Assembly (NCBI GenBank): GCA_030637505.1
Contig: DAOWGJ010000247.1
Span: 1-5,266 of the forward strand
DNA length: 5,266 bases
Source: Holophagae bacterium
GTDB taxonomy: Bacteria > Acidobacteriota > Thermoanaerobaculia > Thermoanaerobaculales > Sulfomarinibacteraceae
Direction of reading: 5' to 3'
In this document: one piece after another, positions 1-5,266 of the stretch
Layout of the letters: each line of letters starts with the position of its first letter
Position numbering within the stretch: the first letter of the stretch is position 1
Made by a program: the position numbers and the translations under genes
Notes under the pieces: generated by a model
What the model was told of the DNA's origin: nothing
Databases searched by the model: none
The model's input: the letters and a program-made list of their open reading frames with translations, nothing else

Positions 1-2042
1 ACCCGAGCGGCGAAGGGCATTGGGTCACCCTTCTTTCCGTCGATTCCTACTCGGCCTATACGTCCCTTGGAATTAAGGTAGAACACGGTCTTACCGTTCT
101 TGCTCAACTGCACGTCGGAGGGGGAGGTGTCGTCCTCGGTCAGGCGTTTCAGGTCCTCCCCGTCGAAACTGACGCTGTAGAGGTCGGTCTTGCCGTCCGG
201 CATCGCCGTGAAGAGGATCCGTTTGCCATCCTGTGAGGCCAGGGGATCGGACTCGTCGCCGGTCTCGCCGGTGATCCTCTCAGACCGCCGCCAGAGTTGG
301 TCGAAGTCGATCAGGACCTCGGGCAGCTTCTCCGCCTCTTCCTCCGGCTCCTCCTCGTCCTCGCCTTCGCCGTCGTCTTTCTTCGCGTCTTTCGGGTCTT
401 TCTTGCCCTTCTCATTAAAAATTTTCAACCACTCGGTGTTGGTCCGTTGGTCGTTTTCCCGGGTCAGCCAAACGCCCCAGACGTCAAAGGTGTCCGCATG
501 GCGCTTGGAGACCCACAGGAGCCGTCGGCCGTCTGGGCTCCATCTCGGCTGGACATCGTCGTCTGGATGGCGGCTAACGTTGTAGGGTTCGCCGCCGTCG
601 GTCGGCACGATCCAGACCTCGTTGTTGTAATGGGCGTCGACTGTGGAGTAGGCCAAATACCGGCCGTCCGGAGACCACCGGAAATCCGGAGTCGACCAAT
701 GCTCGAGGACCGTTCGTTCACCATTTCCATCCGAATCCACGATGATCAAATGCCCCTTGCCGCGGACAAACGCGATCGAAGAACCATCCGGGGACCAGCG
801 ACCGGCTGCGTCCTCGGCGGGGTCGGTCGTCAGTTGTGTGACGGGGAAATCGAAGCCGTCGATCCACCCCAGGTCCTCGTCGGATGGGCTGACTGTCCAG
901 AGATCGTTGGCGCCGTCGCGGGCGGACGTGAAGAGCAGGGTCTTCCCGTCGGGGGACCACCGCGGCTCGGCCTCCCGCTCGGGCGTGTCGGTGATGCGAA
1001 CAGTCTGGGGAGCGGCGATTTCCTGATCATCCTTGTCGGAGATCTCGGCGACGAAGAGGTCGCCCTCGACGATGAAGGCCGCCAACCCACCATCGGGGTG
1101 GATTGCCAGGTCTTGGGCGTCAGCCTTCTTCGTTGTTCGTACAATCTGATCCTTGAGAGGGTCGGCGGGAACGTCAATCGAAAGCTGCTGTGGTTCGGCG
1201 CCGGCAGGCGTGATGGTCCACAGCGCATCCTGATACTCATAGGCGATCAAGGAACCGTCTGCCGAAACTCTTGGGTATCGGACGTCTGTCACCTCGTGGT
1301 GCGTCAGTTGCCGGGCCTCTCCGGTCGTTGTATCCAGCAGAAAGATATTCTTGCGTTCGGACCTCGAGGAGAGCATGGAAATCGTGTGCTCATCGACCCA
1401 GCCGGGATGGTCCTCGTCGCCGTCAAAATCGGAGAGACGGCGATAGCTGCCGTCAGCGTCCCTGAGCCACGGGGTTCTCGATGCGGTGCCGCGGTAGCCG
1501 TGGCGCGCCCACTTGGTGGCCCCTCGGGTGAAGACCAGCGTCTGACCGTCGCGTGAATAGGCTGCGTGTCCGCCCAGTGAGTCCTGGGCGATGGCGGGAG
1601 TTCCGCCGGCCACTGGAACAGTCCAGAGGGCGGGCATCCATCGGACCGCCACTGCCCTGCCGGAAGAAAAGAGAACCGAGTCCCCGTCCGGCGTGAAATC
1701 CACCGGTGTGTCTGAGCTGTCTGCGAAGGTCAGACGTGTCGGGGCAGCGCTGCCGTCAGCCGGCATGACAAAGACATCGGCATTGCCGTGGCGCACGGAA
1801 GCGAAGGCGATCAAACGTCCGTCGCGTGACCACACCGGATACCTTTCGGTCGCCGGATGGGCGGTCAGCCGCCTGGCGGTCCCTCCGGAGGAGGAAACAG
1901 TCCAGATGTCGCCCTGCCAACTGAATGCGATCAATGATCCGTCCGGCGAGGGGGCAGGGTGGCGCGGCAGGGGGGCTTCAACGGCTGCGGCCGACGCGGC
2001 CAGGGCAAGGGCGGTCAGAATCATCAAGCAATAACGGGTCAT
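1..2042 (-). CDS. Tricorn-like S41-family protease, secreted, N-terminal 680 residues (C-terminus outside window)
   Basis: The minus-strand frame is open from an ATG at 2042-2040 to the left edge, giving 680 codons plus two bases. An SD GGAGGA (2052-2047) lies 4 nt upstream of the ATG. Residues 1-20 form a signal peptide (MTRYCLMILTALALAASAAA, likely cut near VEA). A WD40/TolB-like propeller repeat follows throughout: SPDG at 32-35, WSRDG at 71-75, and WSPDG at 362-366, 416-420, 456-460 and 501-505, with strands such as LLFTSARDGANDLWTV. Known tricorn proteins have a six-bladed then a seven-bladed propeller followed by C1, PDZ and the C2 serine-protease domain. Here the propellers fit about 30-300 and 310-675, and the frame leaves the window at MPFAAR, where C1 should begin. 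A charged linker at about 543-572 (Lys/Asp, then Glu-rich) interrupts the second propeller. The family degrades peptides processively. The catalytic residues cannot be seen, so activity is inferred. A non-peptidase TolB-like propeller protein is less likely. The signal peptide implies periplasmic or envelope location, unlike the cytosolic archaeal enzyme. Confidence 0.92.
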   Translation of the reverse strand, partial: MTRYCLMILTALALAASAAAVEAPLPRHPAPSPDGSLIAFSWQGDIWTVSSSGGTARRLTAHPATERYPVWSRDGRLIAFASVRHGNADVFVMPADGSAAPTRLTFADSSDTPVDFTPDGDSVLFSSGRAVAVRWMPALWTVPVAGGTPAIAQDSLGGHAAYSRDGQTLVFTRGATKWARHGYRGTASRTPWLRDADGSYRRLSDFDGDEDHPGWVDEHTISMLSSRSERKNIFLLDTTTGEARQLTHHEVTDVRYPRVSADGSLIAYEYQDALWTITPAGAEPQQLSIDVPADPLKDQIVRTTKKADAQDLAIHPDGGLAAFIVEGDLFVAEISDKDDQEIAAPQTVRITDTPEREAEPRWSPDGKTLLFTSARDGANDLWTVSPSDEDLGWIDGFDFPVTQLTTDPAEDAAGRWSPDGSSIAFVRGKGHLIIVDSDGNGERTVLEHWSTPDFRWSPDGRYLAYSTVDAHYNNEVWIVPTDGGEPYNVSRHPDDDVQPRWSPDGRRLLWVSKRHADTFDVWGVWLTRENDQRTNTEWLKIFNEKGKKDPKDAKKDDGEGEDEEEPEEEAEKLPEVLIDFDQLWRRSERITGETGDESDPLASQDGKRILFTAMPDGKTDLYSVSFDGEDLKRLTEDDTSPSDVQLSKNGKTVFYLNSKGRIGRVGIDGKKGDPMPFAAR

Positions 2043-2046
2043 CGTC

Positions 2047-2052
2047 TCCTCC
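2047..2052 (-). promoter_or_regulatory. Ribosome binding site of the tricorn-like gene
   Basis: On the minus strand GGAGGA sits 4 nt before the ATG at 2042. This strong SD, with the signal peptide that follows immediately, fixes the start codon. The SD belongs to a perfect 10-bp palindrome, CCTCCGGAGG (2048-2057), which is probably incidental. Confidence 0.75.
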
Positions 2053-2130
2053 GGAGGCCTACCCTACAACATTCCAACGGGGCAGGCAGTCTGTTGGAGG
2101 ATGTACGGGGAAAAGGGCAAAAGGGTCGAA

Positions 2131-2153
2131 GGGGTCCATGACGAGCGGACCCC
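2131..2153. repeat. Inverted repeat, operator-like (GGGGTCC-9 nt-GGACCCC)
   Basis: GGGGTCC at 2131-2137 and GGACCCC at 2147-2153 are perfect complements with a 9-nt spacer. Centre-to-centre spacing of the half-sites is 16 bp, compatible with a dimeric regulator or a small hairpin. The position in a divergent promoter region favours an operator, but no regulator family is identified. Confidence 0.4.
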
Positions 2154-2170
2154 CGTGTCCGCCCGTGTCC
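2152..2170. repeat. Tandem 9-bp direct repeat with 10-bp period
   Basis: CCCGTGTCC occurs at 2152-2160 and again at 2162-2170, separated by one G. The 10-bp period places both copies on the same face of the helix, as expected for tandem protein-binding sites. The first copy overlaps the right arm of the adjoining inverted repeat by 2 bp. It may be chance in GC-rich DNA. Confidence 0.35.
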
Positions 2171-2231
2171 CCAAGAGACGATAGCTCCCGACTGCCGTGC
2201 TACCCTTCCGGCCCGGGGAGAAACAGCAGAC

Positions 2232-3131
2232 ATGATGCAGGGGAAACGGGTGTGGATGCTGCGGTTGGGTTGGCCGCTGATCGTTGTTTTGCTCGGTGTT
2301 TTCGGTGCATGGAATCGCGCTGAGGCCCAGGAGGCGGGGGTCGGTTCGGAATCGGGCTCGGCTGTCGATGTCAGCGCCGAGGCTGGAGAGCCGGACACCA
2401 ATCGGTTTATGTCCAAACTCACCCCTGACGAACCCCTCTATTTCGTCATCGGCTGGAACGAGTTGATCAACGCCAAGTTCCAGTTCAGTTTCAAGTTCGC
2501 CTTCATGAATCCTCAGGGTGCTTTGACCCGGAAGGCGCCCTTTTTCAGCCATTTCTATTTCGGCTACACCCAGACCTCACTGTGGGACCTCGAGGGGGAG
2601 AGCAAGCCGTTCTATGACACCTCCTACAAGCCCAGCCTGTTCTACCGGCATAACGATGTGCACCGCTCGGACAGCGGGGACTTCCGGATCTGGGGCCAGG
2701 TCGGTATCCAGCACGAAAGCAACGGCCTGGGGGGCGACGAGAGCCGCAGCCTCAACATCATCTATGTCAAACCGGTGTTCGAGTATTCTCGAATCGGGGG
2801 AGGTGGACACCTGACGGTGGAGCCTCGGCTTTGGGTCTACCTCGGCACCCCCGATGAAAATCCCGATATTGCCGAATACCGGGGTTACGGCGACCTACGA
2901 ATGGCCTTCACCGGGCGGAGCGACTGGCAGGTGGCGGCGACGATTCAGGTTGGGACGTCGGGCAAAGGGAGTGTGAAACTGGACGGGACCTGGCCGATGG
3001 ACAAGATCCTCGGCCGAAATTTTGACGCCTACCTTTACGCCCAGTATTTCAACGGCTGGGGAGAGAGTCTTCGCTCCTACAACCAGCGCCTCCCGTGGCA
3101 GTTAAGGCTGGGCATCGCTGTCGTGCGGTAA
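2232..3131 (+). CDS. pldA: Outer-membrane phospholipase A (OMPLA, phospholipase A1)
   Basis: The 299-residue protein starts with a signal peptide: basic MMQGKR, a hydrophobic core at about 12-26, and a likely cut after AEA near 32. A low-complexity acidic segment (33-56) precedes a beta-barrel of alternating strands. The active-site block HESNG (161-165) and the Asn in SRSLNIIY give His161, Ser163 and Asn175, with the same spacing (14 from His to Asn) as the Escherichia coli triad His142/Ser144/Asn156. Further family signatures are KFQFSFKFAF (82-91), FYDTSYKPSLF (127-137), TPDENPDI (206-213) and YFNGWGESLRSYNQ (272-285). The E. coli enzyme is a calcium-dependent dimer that hydrolyses phospholipids misplaced in the outer leaflet, and the same role is inferred here. 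In my alignment from memory, the acidic residue near DDNPD becomes Glu209. The protein ends VVR rather than in the usual terminal aromatic residue. ATG 2232 and ATG 2235 are both possible starts. It is divergent from the protease gene and lies 170 bp upstream of lepA. Confidence 0.92.
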   Translation: MMQGKRVWMLRLGWPLIVVLLGVFGAWNRAEAQEAGVGSESGSAVDVSAEAGEPDTNRFMSKLTPDEPLYFVIGWNELINAKFQFSFKFAFMNPQGALTRKAPFFSHFYFGYTQTSLWDLEGESKPFYDTSYKPSLFYRHNDVHRSDSGDFRIWGQVGIQHESNGLGGDESRSLNIIYVKPVFEYSRIGGGGHLTVEPRLWVYLGTPDENPDIAEYRGYGDLRMAFTGRSDWQVAATIQVGTSGKGSVKLDGTWPMDKILGRNFDAYLYAQYFNGWGESLRSYNQRLPWQLRLGIAVVR

Positions 3132-3156
3132 CGAGGGCTTGCAGCATTTTGTGAAT

Positions 3157-3217
3157 GGTGGGCAAAGGCCCACCCTACGGAATGGCCGGCTTCAGGTAGG
3201 GTGGGCCTCGGCCCACC
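3157..3217. repeat. Compound palindromic repeat (REP-like pair of GGTGGGC/GCCCACC hairpins)
   Basis: Element one (3157-3178) contains GGTGGGC-AAAG-GCCCACC followed by CTAC. Element two (3196-3217) contains GTAG, then GGTGGGCC-TC-GGCCCACC. They are inverted copies of each other, matching at 20 of 22 positions, with a 17-nt spacer (3179-3195) that itself contains the palindrome GCCGGC. Each element can fold alone, or the pair can form one long stem. From general knowledge, GTAGGGTGGGC...GCCCACC repeats are scattered between genes in several bacterial groups including planctomycetes; copy number here cannot be seen. It lies 25 bp after the pldA stop and may protect or end that transcript, although no T-tract follows. 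Confidence 0.8.
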
Positions 3218-3235
3218 AGATTCGGATATCTGGTG
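3214..3235. repeat. Perfect 8-bp inverted repeat overlapping the REP-like element
   Basis: CACCAGAT (3214-3221) and ATCTGGTG (3228-3235) are exact complements with a 6-nt loop TCGGAT. The left arm shares 3214-3217 with the right arm of the preceding hairpin, so the two stems cannot fully form together. It may be the edge of the same repeat family or an alternative leader structure for lepA. Confidence 0.6.
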
Positions 3236-3250
3236 TTCAGGAAGCGTCGG

Positions 3251-3278
3251 TGATGCATCAGAGACCGAATTGCGCAAT
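3251..3278. promoter_or_regulatory. Two perfect 10-bp palindromes upstream of lepA
   Basis: TGATGCATCA (3251-3260) and ATTGCGCAAT (3269-3278) are both perfect dyads, with centres 18 bp apart and 24-51 bp before the lepA start codon. They have no loop, so they resemble protein-binding sites more than RNA hairpins. An AATAAT at 3276-3281 could be a weak -10, but no good -35 stands at the right distance. The lepA promoter therefore remains unlocated. Confidence 0.35.
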
Positions 3279-3289
3279 AATAGGCCGTT

Positions 3290-3293
3290 GGAG
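3290..3293 (+). promoter_or_regulatory. Ribosome binding site deciding the TTG start of lepA
   Basis: GGAG lies 8 nt before TTG 3302-3304. An in-frame TGA at 3296-3298 excludes any start further upstream, and the next residues (EKTRSFCIIAHIDHGKST) match the conserved LepA N-terminus. TTG is therefore the only start that keeps the full family length. Confidence 0.7.
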
Positions 3294-3301
3294 TGTGAGT
3301 T

Positions 3302-5098
3302 TTGGAGAAGACCAGGAGTTTTTGCATCATTGCCCACATCGATCACGGCAAGTCGACCCTTGCCGATCGGTTGATTCAGCATTGCGGGGCCGTCGAGGAT
3401 CGGGAATTTCGGGACCAGATCCTGGACTCGATGGACCTCGAGCGGGAGCGGGGCATCACCATCAAGTCCAATACGATCTCGTTGGAGTACACGGCGCGGG
3501 ACGGGGAGACCTACAACCTCAATCTGATCGACACACCGGGGCACGTCGACTTCTCACACGAGGTGCGGCGATCTTTGATGTCGTGCGAGGGCGCGTTGCT
3601 GTTGGTCGATGCCTCGCAGGGCGTTGAGGCCCAGACCATGGCCAACATGTACCTTGCCCTTGAACACGACCTCGAGATGGTGCCGGTGATCAACAAGATC
3701 GATTTGCTCTCGGCCAATATTGAAAGGGTCAAGGAGGAGATCGAAGAGGACCTCGGCCTGGACTCCGACGACGCCGTTCTCTGTTCGGCCAAGACTGGTG
3801 AAGGCGTCGAGGACGTGCTCGAGGCGATCGTCAACCAGTTGCCGCCTCCCGAAGGTGACCCCGATGGCCCGCTTCAGGTGTTGATCTTCGACGCACAATA
3901 CGACCCCTACCGTGGCGCGGTCCTTCTGGTCCGTGTGATGAATGGTACGTTCCGCAAGGGACAGCGAGTGCTCTTCATGCACACCAGGGCCGAGCACACC
4001 GTTGAGGAACTGGGTGTGCTCAAGCTGAAGCGGCAGGCGGCTGACTCACTGAGCGCCGGCGACGTCGGCTACGTCATTGCCGGCATCAAGTCGGTGTCCG
4101 ACATCAACATCGGCGACACGGTCACCGATCTCGCCGAACCGGCCGACGAGCCGGTCCCCGGCTACCGGGAGAGCAAACCGGTGGTCTTCTCATCGGTCTA
4201 CCCGATGGCGACCGACGAGTACGGCGAACTGACCAAGGCGCTGGAAAAACTCAAGCTCAACGATGCAGCCCTGATTTACGAGAAGGACTCCTCCCAGGCC
4301 CTGGGCTTTGGATACCGCTGCGGTTTCTTGGGCCTTTTGCACCTGGAAATCGTCCAGCAGCGGTTGGAACGGGAGTACGACCTCTCACTCTTGCTGTCGG
4401 CGCCCTCCGTCCGCTATCGGATTACGTTGAACAACGGCGAGAAGCTCTGGATCGACAACCCCTCCATGTATCCCGATCCGACGACCATCGATACGGTCGA
4501 AGAACCATTTATCAAGGCGGCAATCATGATGCCCGACCGCTACATCGGTTCGGTGATGGAGCTGTGCCGCGATCGCCGGGGCGAAGAGACGAGCTTTAAT
4601 TACCTCTCGGCGGGCCGGGTCGAGCTGACGTCCGAGATGCCCCTGGCCGAGGTATTGTTCGACTTCTACGACAAGCTGAAGTCCACGACCCAGGGCTACG
4701 GCTCCTTCGACTACGAGATGCTGGACTACCGCGTCACCGACGTCGTCAAGGTGGAGATCCTGGTCAATACTGAACCGGTCGATCCCCTGTCGCAGTTGGT
4801 CCACCGGGAGAAGGCGCGGGCCAGGGCGCTCCACTATTGCGACAGGCTCAAGGACACCATTCCCAAGCAGCAGTTCAAGATCGCCATCCAGGGCGCCATC
4901 GGCGGTACGATCATCGCCAGATCAACCATCAACGCTTTCCGCAAGGACGTCACCGCCAAGTGCTACGGCGGCGACATCAGCCGCAAGCGCAAGTTGCTGG
5001 AGAAACAGAAGAAGGGCAAGAAAAGAATGAAGATGGTCGGCAACGTCGAGATCCCGCAGTCCGCCTTCATCGCGGTGCTGAAGTCGGACACGGACTAG
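3302..5098 (+). CDS. lepA: Elongation factor 4 (LepA), ribosome-associated translational GTPase
   Basis: The product is 598 residues, the usual LepA length (about 600). All G motifs are present: P-loop AHIDHGKS (11-18), switch I RGITIKS (50-56), DTPGH (77-81) with catalytic His81, NKID (131-134) and SAK (162-164). Domain II follows at about 190-280, the domain III-like segment with GYRCGFLGLLHLEI at 337-350, the EF-G V-like domain near 400-480 (TQGYGSFDYE at 463-472), and the LepA-specific C-terminal domain at 490-598. The latter shows AKCYGGDISRKRKLLEKQK and GKKRMK with the IPQSAF ending. EF-4 binds ribosomes and hydrolyses GTP; it has been linked to back-translocation and to small-subunit assembly or initiation. 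It is cytosolic or membrane-associated. No signal peptidase gene lepB adjoins, unlike in E. coli. The start is TTG, which may moderate expression. The stop codon lies inside the left arm of a downstream inverted repeat. Confidence 0.98.
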   Translation: MEKTRSFCIIAHIDHGKSTLADRLIQHCGAVEDREFRDQILDSMDLERERGITIKSNTISLEYTARDGETYNLNLIDTPGHVDFSHEVRRSLMSCEGALLLVDASQGVEAQTMANMYLALEHDLEMVPVINKIDLLSANIERVKEEIEEDLGLDSDDAVLCSAKTGEGVEDVLEAIVNQLPPPEGDPDGPLQVLIFDAQYDPYRGAVLLVRVMNGTFRKGQRVLFMHTRAEHTVEELGVLKLKRQAADSLSAGDVGYVIAGIKSVSDINIGDTVTDLAEPADEPVPGYRESKPVVFSSVYPMATDEYGELTKALEKLKLNDAALIYEKDSSQALGFGYRCGFLGLLHLEIVQQRLEREYDLSLLLSAPSVRYRITLNNGEKLWIDNPSMYPDPTTIDTVEEPFIKAAIMMPDRYIGSVMELCRDRRGEETSFNYLSAGRVELTSEMPLAEVLFDFYDKLKSTTQGYGSFDYEMLDYRVTDVVKVEILVNTEPVDPLSQLVHREKARARALHYCDRLKDTIPKQQFKIAIQGAIGGTIIARSTINAFRKDVTAKCYGGDISRKRKLLEKQKKGKKRMKMVGNVEIPQSAFIAVLKSDTD

Positions 5099-5179
5099 GA
5101 GAGCGAACCGTATTGGCCCTCTGAGGCCCGCGGTTTTCTGGAGGTCGGAGAAAAGGGCCAATCCGGTTCACGCTCCTAG
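5095..5179 (+). terminator. Long imperfect inverted repeat at the 3' end of lepA, probable transcription terminator
   Basis: The left arm 5095-5120 begins CTAGGAG and ends ATTGGCCCT. The right arm 5154-5179 begins AGGGCCAAT and ends CTCCTAG. They pair at 23 of 26 positions (mismatches 5111/5163, 5104/5170 and 5102/5172) around a 33-nt loop. The TAG stop (5096-5098) is within the left arm. Only ATTTT follows the stem, a weak U-tract, so an intrinsic terminator is plausible but not textbook. The exact CTAGGAG/CTCCTAG ends would also fit a small non-autonomous inverted-repeat element or an mRNA 3' stabiliser. Confidence 0.6.
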
Positions 5180-5266
5180 ATTTTGCGCTTCGCGCAATTG
5201 GTTATTGATAATTTTTCACGGGGAGACTTCTATAAATTTTCATCCTGAAAGTGCGCGCAGCGCACA
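5180..5266. other. AT-richer intergenic tail with three short hairpins, no gene seen
   Basis: This end of the window is clearly more AT-rich than the coding DNA (TTATTGATAATTTTT, TATAAATTTTC). It holds three inverted repeats, each with a 3-nt spacer: TTGCGC-TTC-GCGCAA (5183-5197), TTTCA-TCC-TGAAA (5238-5250) and GTGCGC-GCA-GCGCAC (5251-5265). TTGATA (5205-5210) and TATAAA (5231-5236) resemble promoter hexamers but are 20 bp apart, which is too far for a confident call. No reading frame is supported. Confidence 0.4.

Larger units (their letters stand above)
2043..2231. promoter_or_regulatory. Divergent intergenic control region between the tricorn-like gene and pldA
   Basis: The two genes start back to back with 189 bp between their start codons, so promoters for both should lie here. 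I see no convincing sigma-70 -35/-10 pair on either strand. The region does hold an inverted repeat (2131-2153) that abuts a tandem direct repeat (2152-2170), roughly in the middle between the two starts. The pldA-proximal end carries GGGGAG (2215-2220), a possible SD 11 nt before the pldA ATG, which is longer than the usual spacing. Confidence 0.55.

Noticed and set aside
324..422. Frameshift or low-quality sequence in the tricorn-like gene, suggested by the Lys/Glu-rich stretch
   Set aside because: The frame stays open on both sides and propeller motifs continue after it in the same frame, so it is a genuine charged linker.
297..1556. A 419-codon open frame on the plus strand
   Set aside because: It lies antisense to the tricorn-like gene. 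Its translation has no domain logic, whereas the minus strand gives repeated WSPDG propeller blades and a signal peptide with a good SD.
2048..2057. Palindrome CCTCCGGAGG covering the SD of the tricorn-like gene, possibly sequestering it
   Set aside because: A loopless 10-bp dyad cannot form a stable intramolecular hairpin; only about three pairs could close, so it is probably a by-product of the SD in GC-rich DNA.
3157..3278. CRISPR-like array of repeats upstream of lepA
   Set aside because: There are only two inverted, self-complementary elements with a 17-nt spacer, no regular direct repeats, and no cas genes.
3077..3627. Open frames on both strands across the pldA-lepA gap, giving peptides such as VGWAFAHH and VGWASAHQ
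   Set aside because: These are translations of the GGTGGGC/GCCCACC palindromic repeat running into pldA or lepA in the wrong frame. Such peptides are known artefacts of this repeat type.
5205..5236. Possible sigma-70 promoter, TTGATA and TATAAA
   Set aside because: The hexamers are 20 bp apart instead of about 17, in AT-rich DNA where such matches are common, and no gene start is visible downstream within the window.

Overview
The window carries two complete genes, one large gene cut by the left edge, and two structured intergenic stretches. DNA is GC-rich with bacterial-type Shine-Dalgarno sequences. Two proteins have Sec-type signal peptides and one is an outer-membrane barrel, so the host is a diderm bacterium. 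The LepA sequence style, the secreted tricorn-like protease and the GGTGGGC/GCCCACC palindromic repeat suggest a planctomycete or a relative. That assignment is inference, not proof.

Layout. Positions 1-2042 (minus strand) hold the first 680 codons of a tricorn-like S41 protease: signal peptide, six-bladed and seven-bladed beta-propellers, and an acidic insert. The C1, PDZ and catalytic C2 domains would lie beyond the left edge. A 189-bp divergent intergenic region (2043-2231) holds a 7-bp inverted repeat and a 9-bp direct repeat. Positions 2232-3131 (plus) encode an outer-membrane phospholipase A (pldA) with an intact His/Ser/Asn triad. The 170-bp gap 3132-3301 is packed with palindromes. 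Positions 3302-5098 (plus) encode translation factor LepA/EF-4, starting at TTG. A long imperfect inverted repeat (5095-5179) includes the lepA stop codon and probably ends transcription. It is followed by an AT-richer tail with three small hairpins and no recognisable gene.

How the genes relate. The protease and the phospholipase both act outside the cytoplasm (periplasm or envelope, and outer membrane) and are transcribed divergently from a shared control region, so envelope maintenance is a possible common theme. lepA is a housekeeping ribosome GTPase on the same strand as pldA, but the repeat-rich gap suggests it need not be co-transcribed with it. I see no clearly undescribed multi-gene system. 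The most unusual material is the non-coding structure on either side of lepA.
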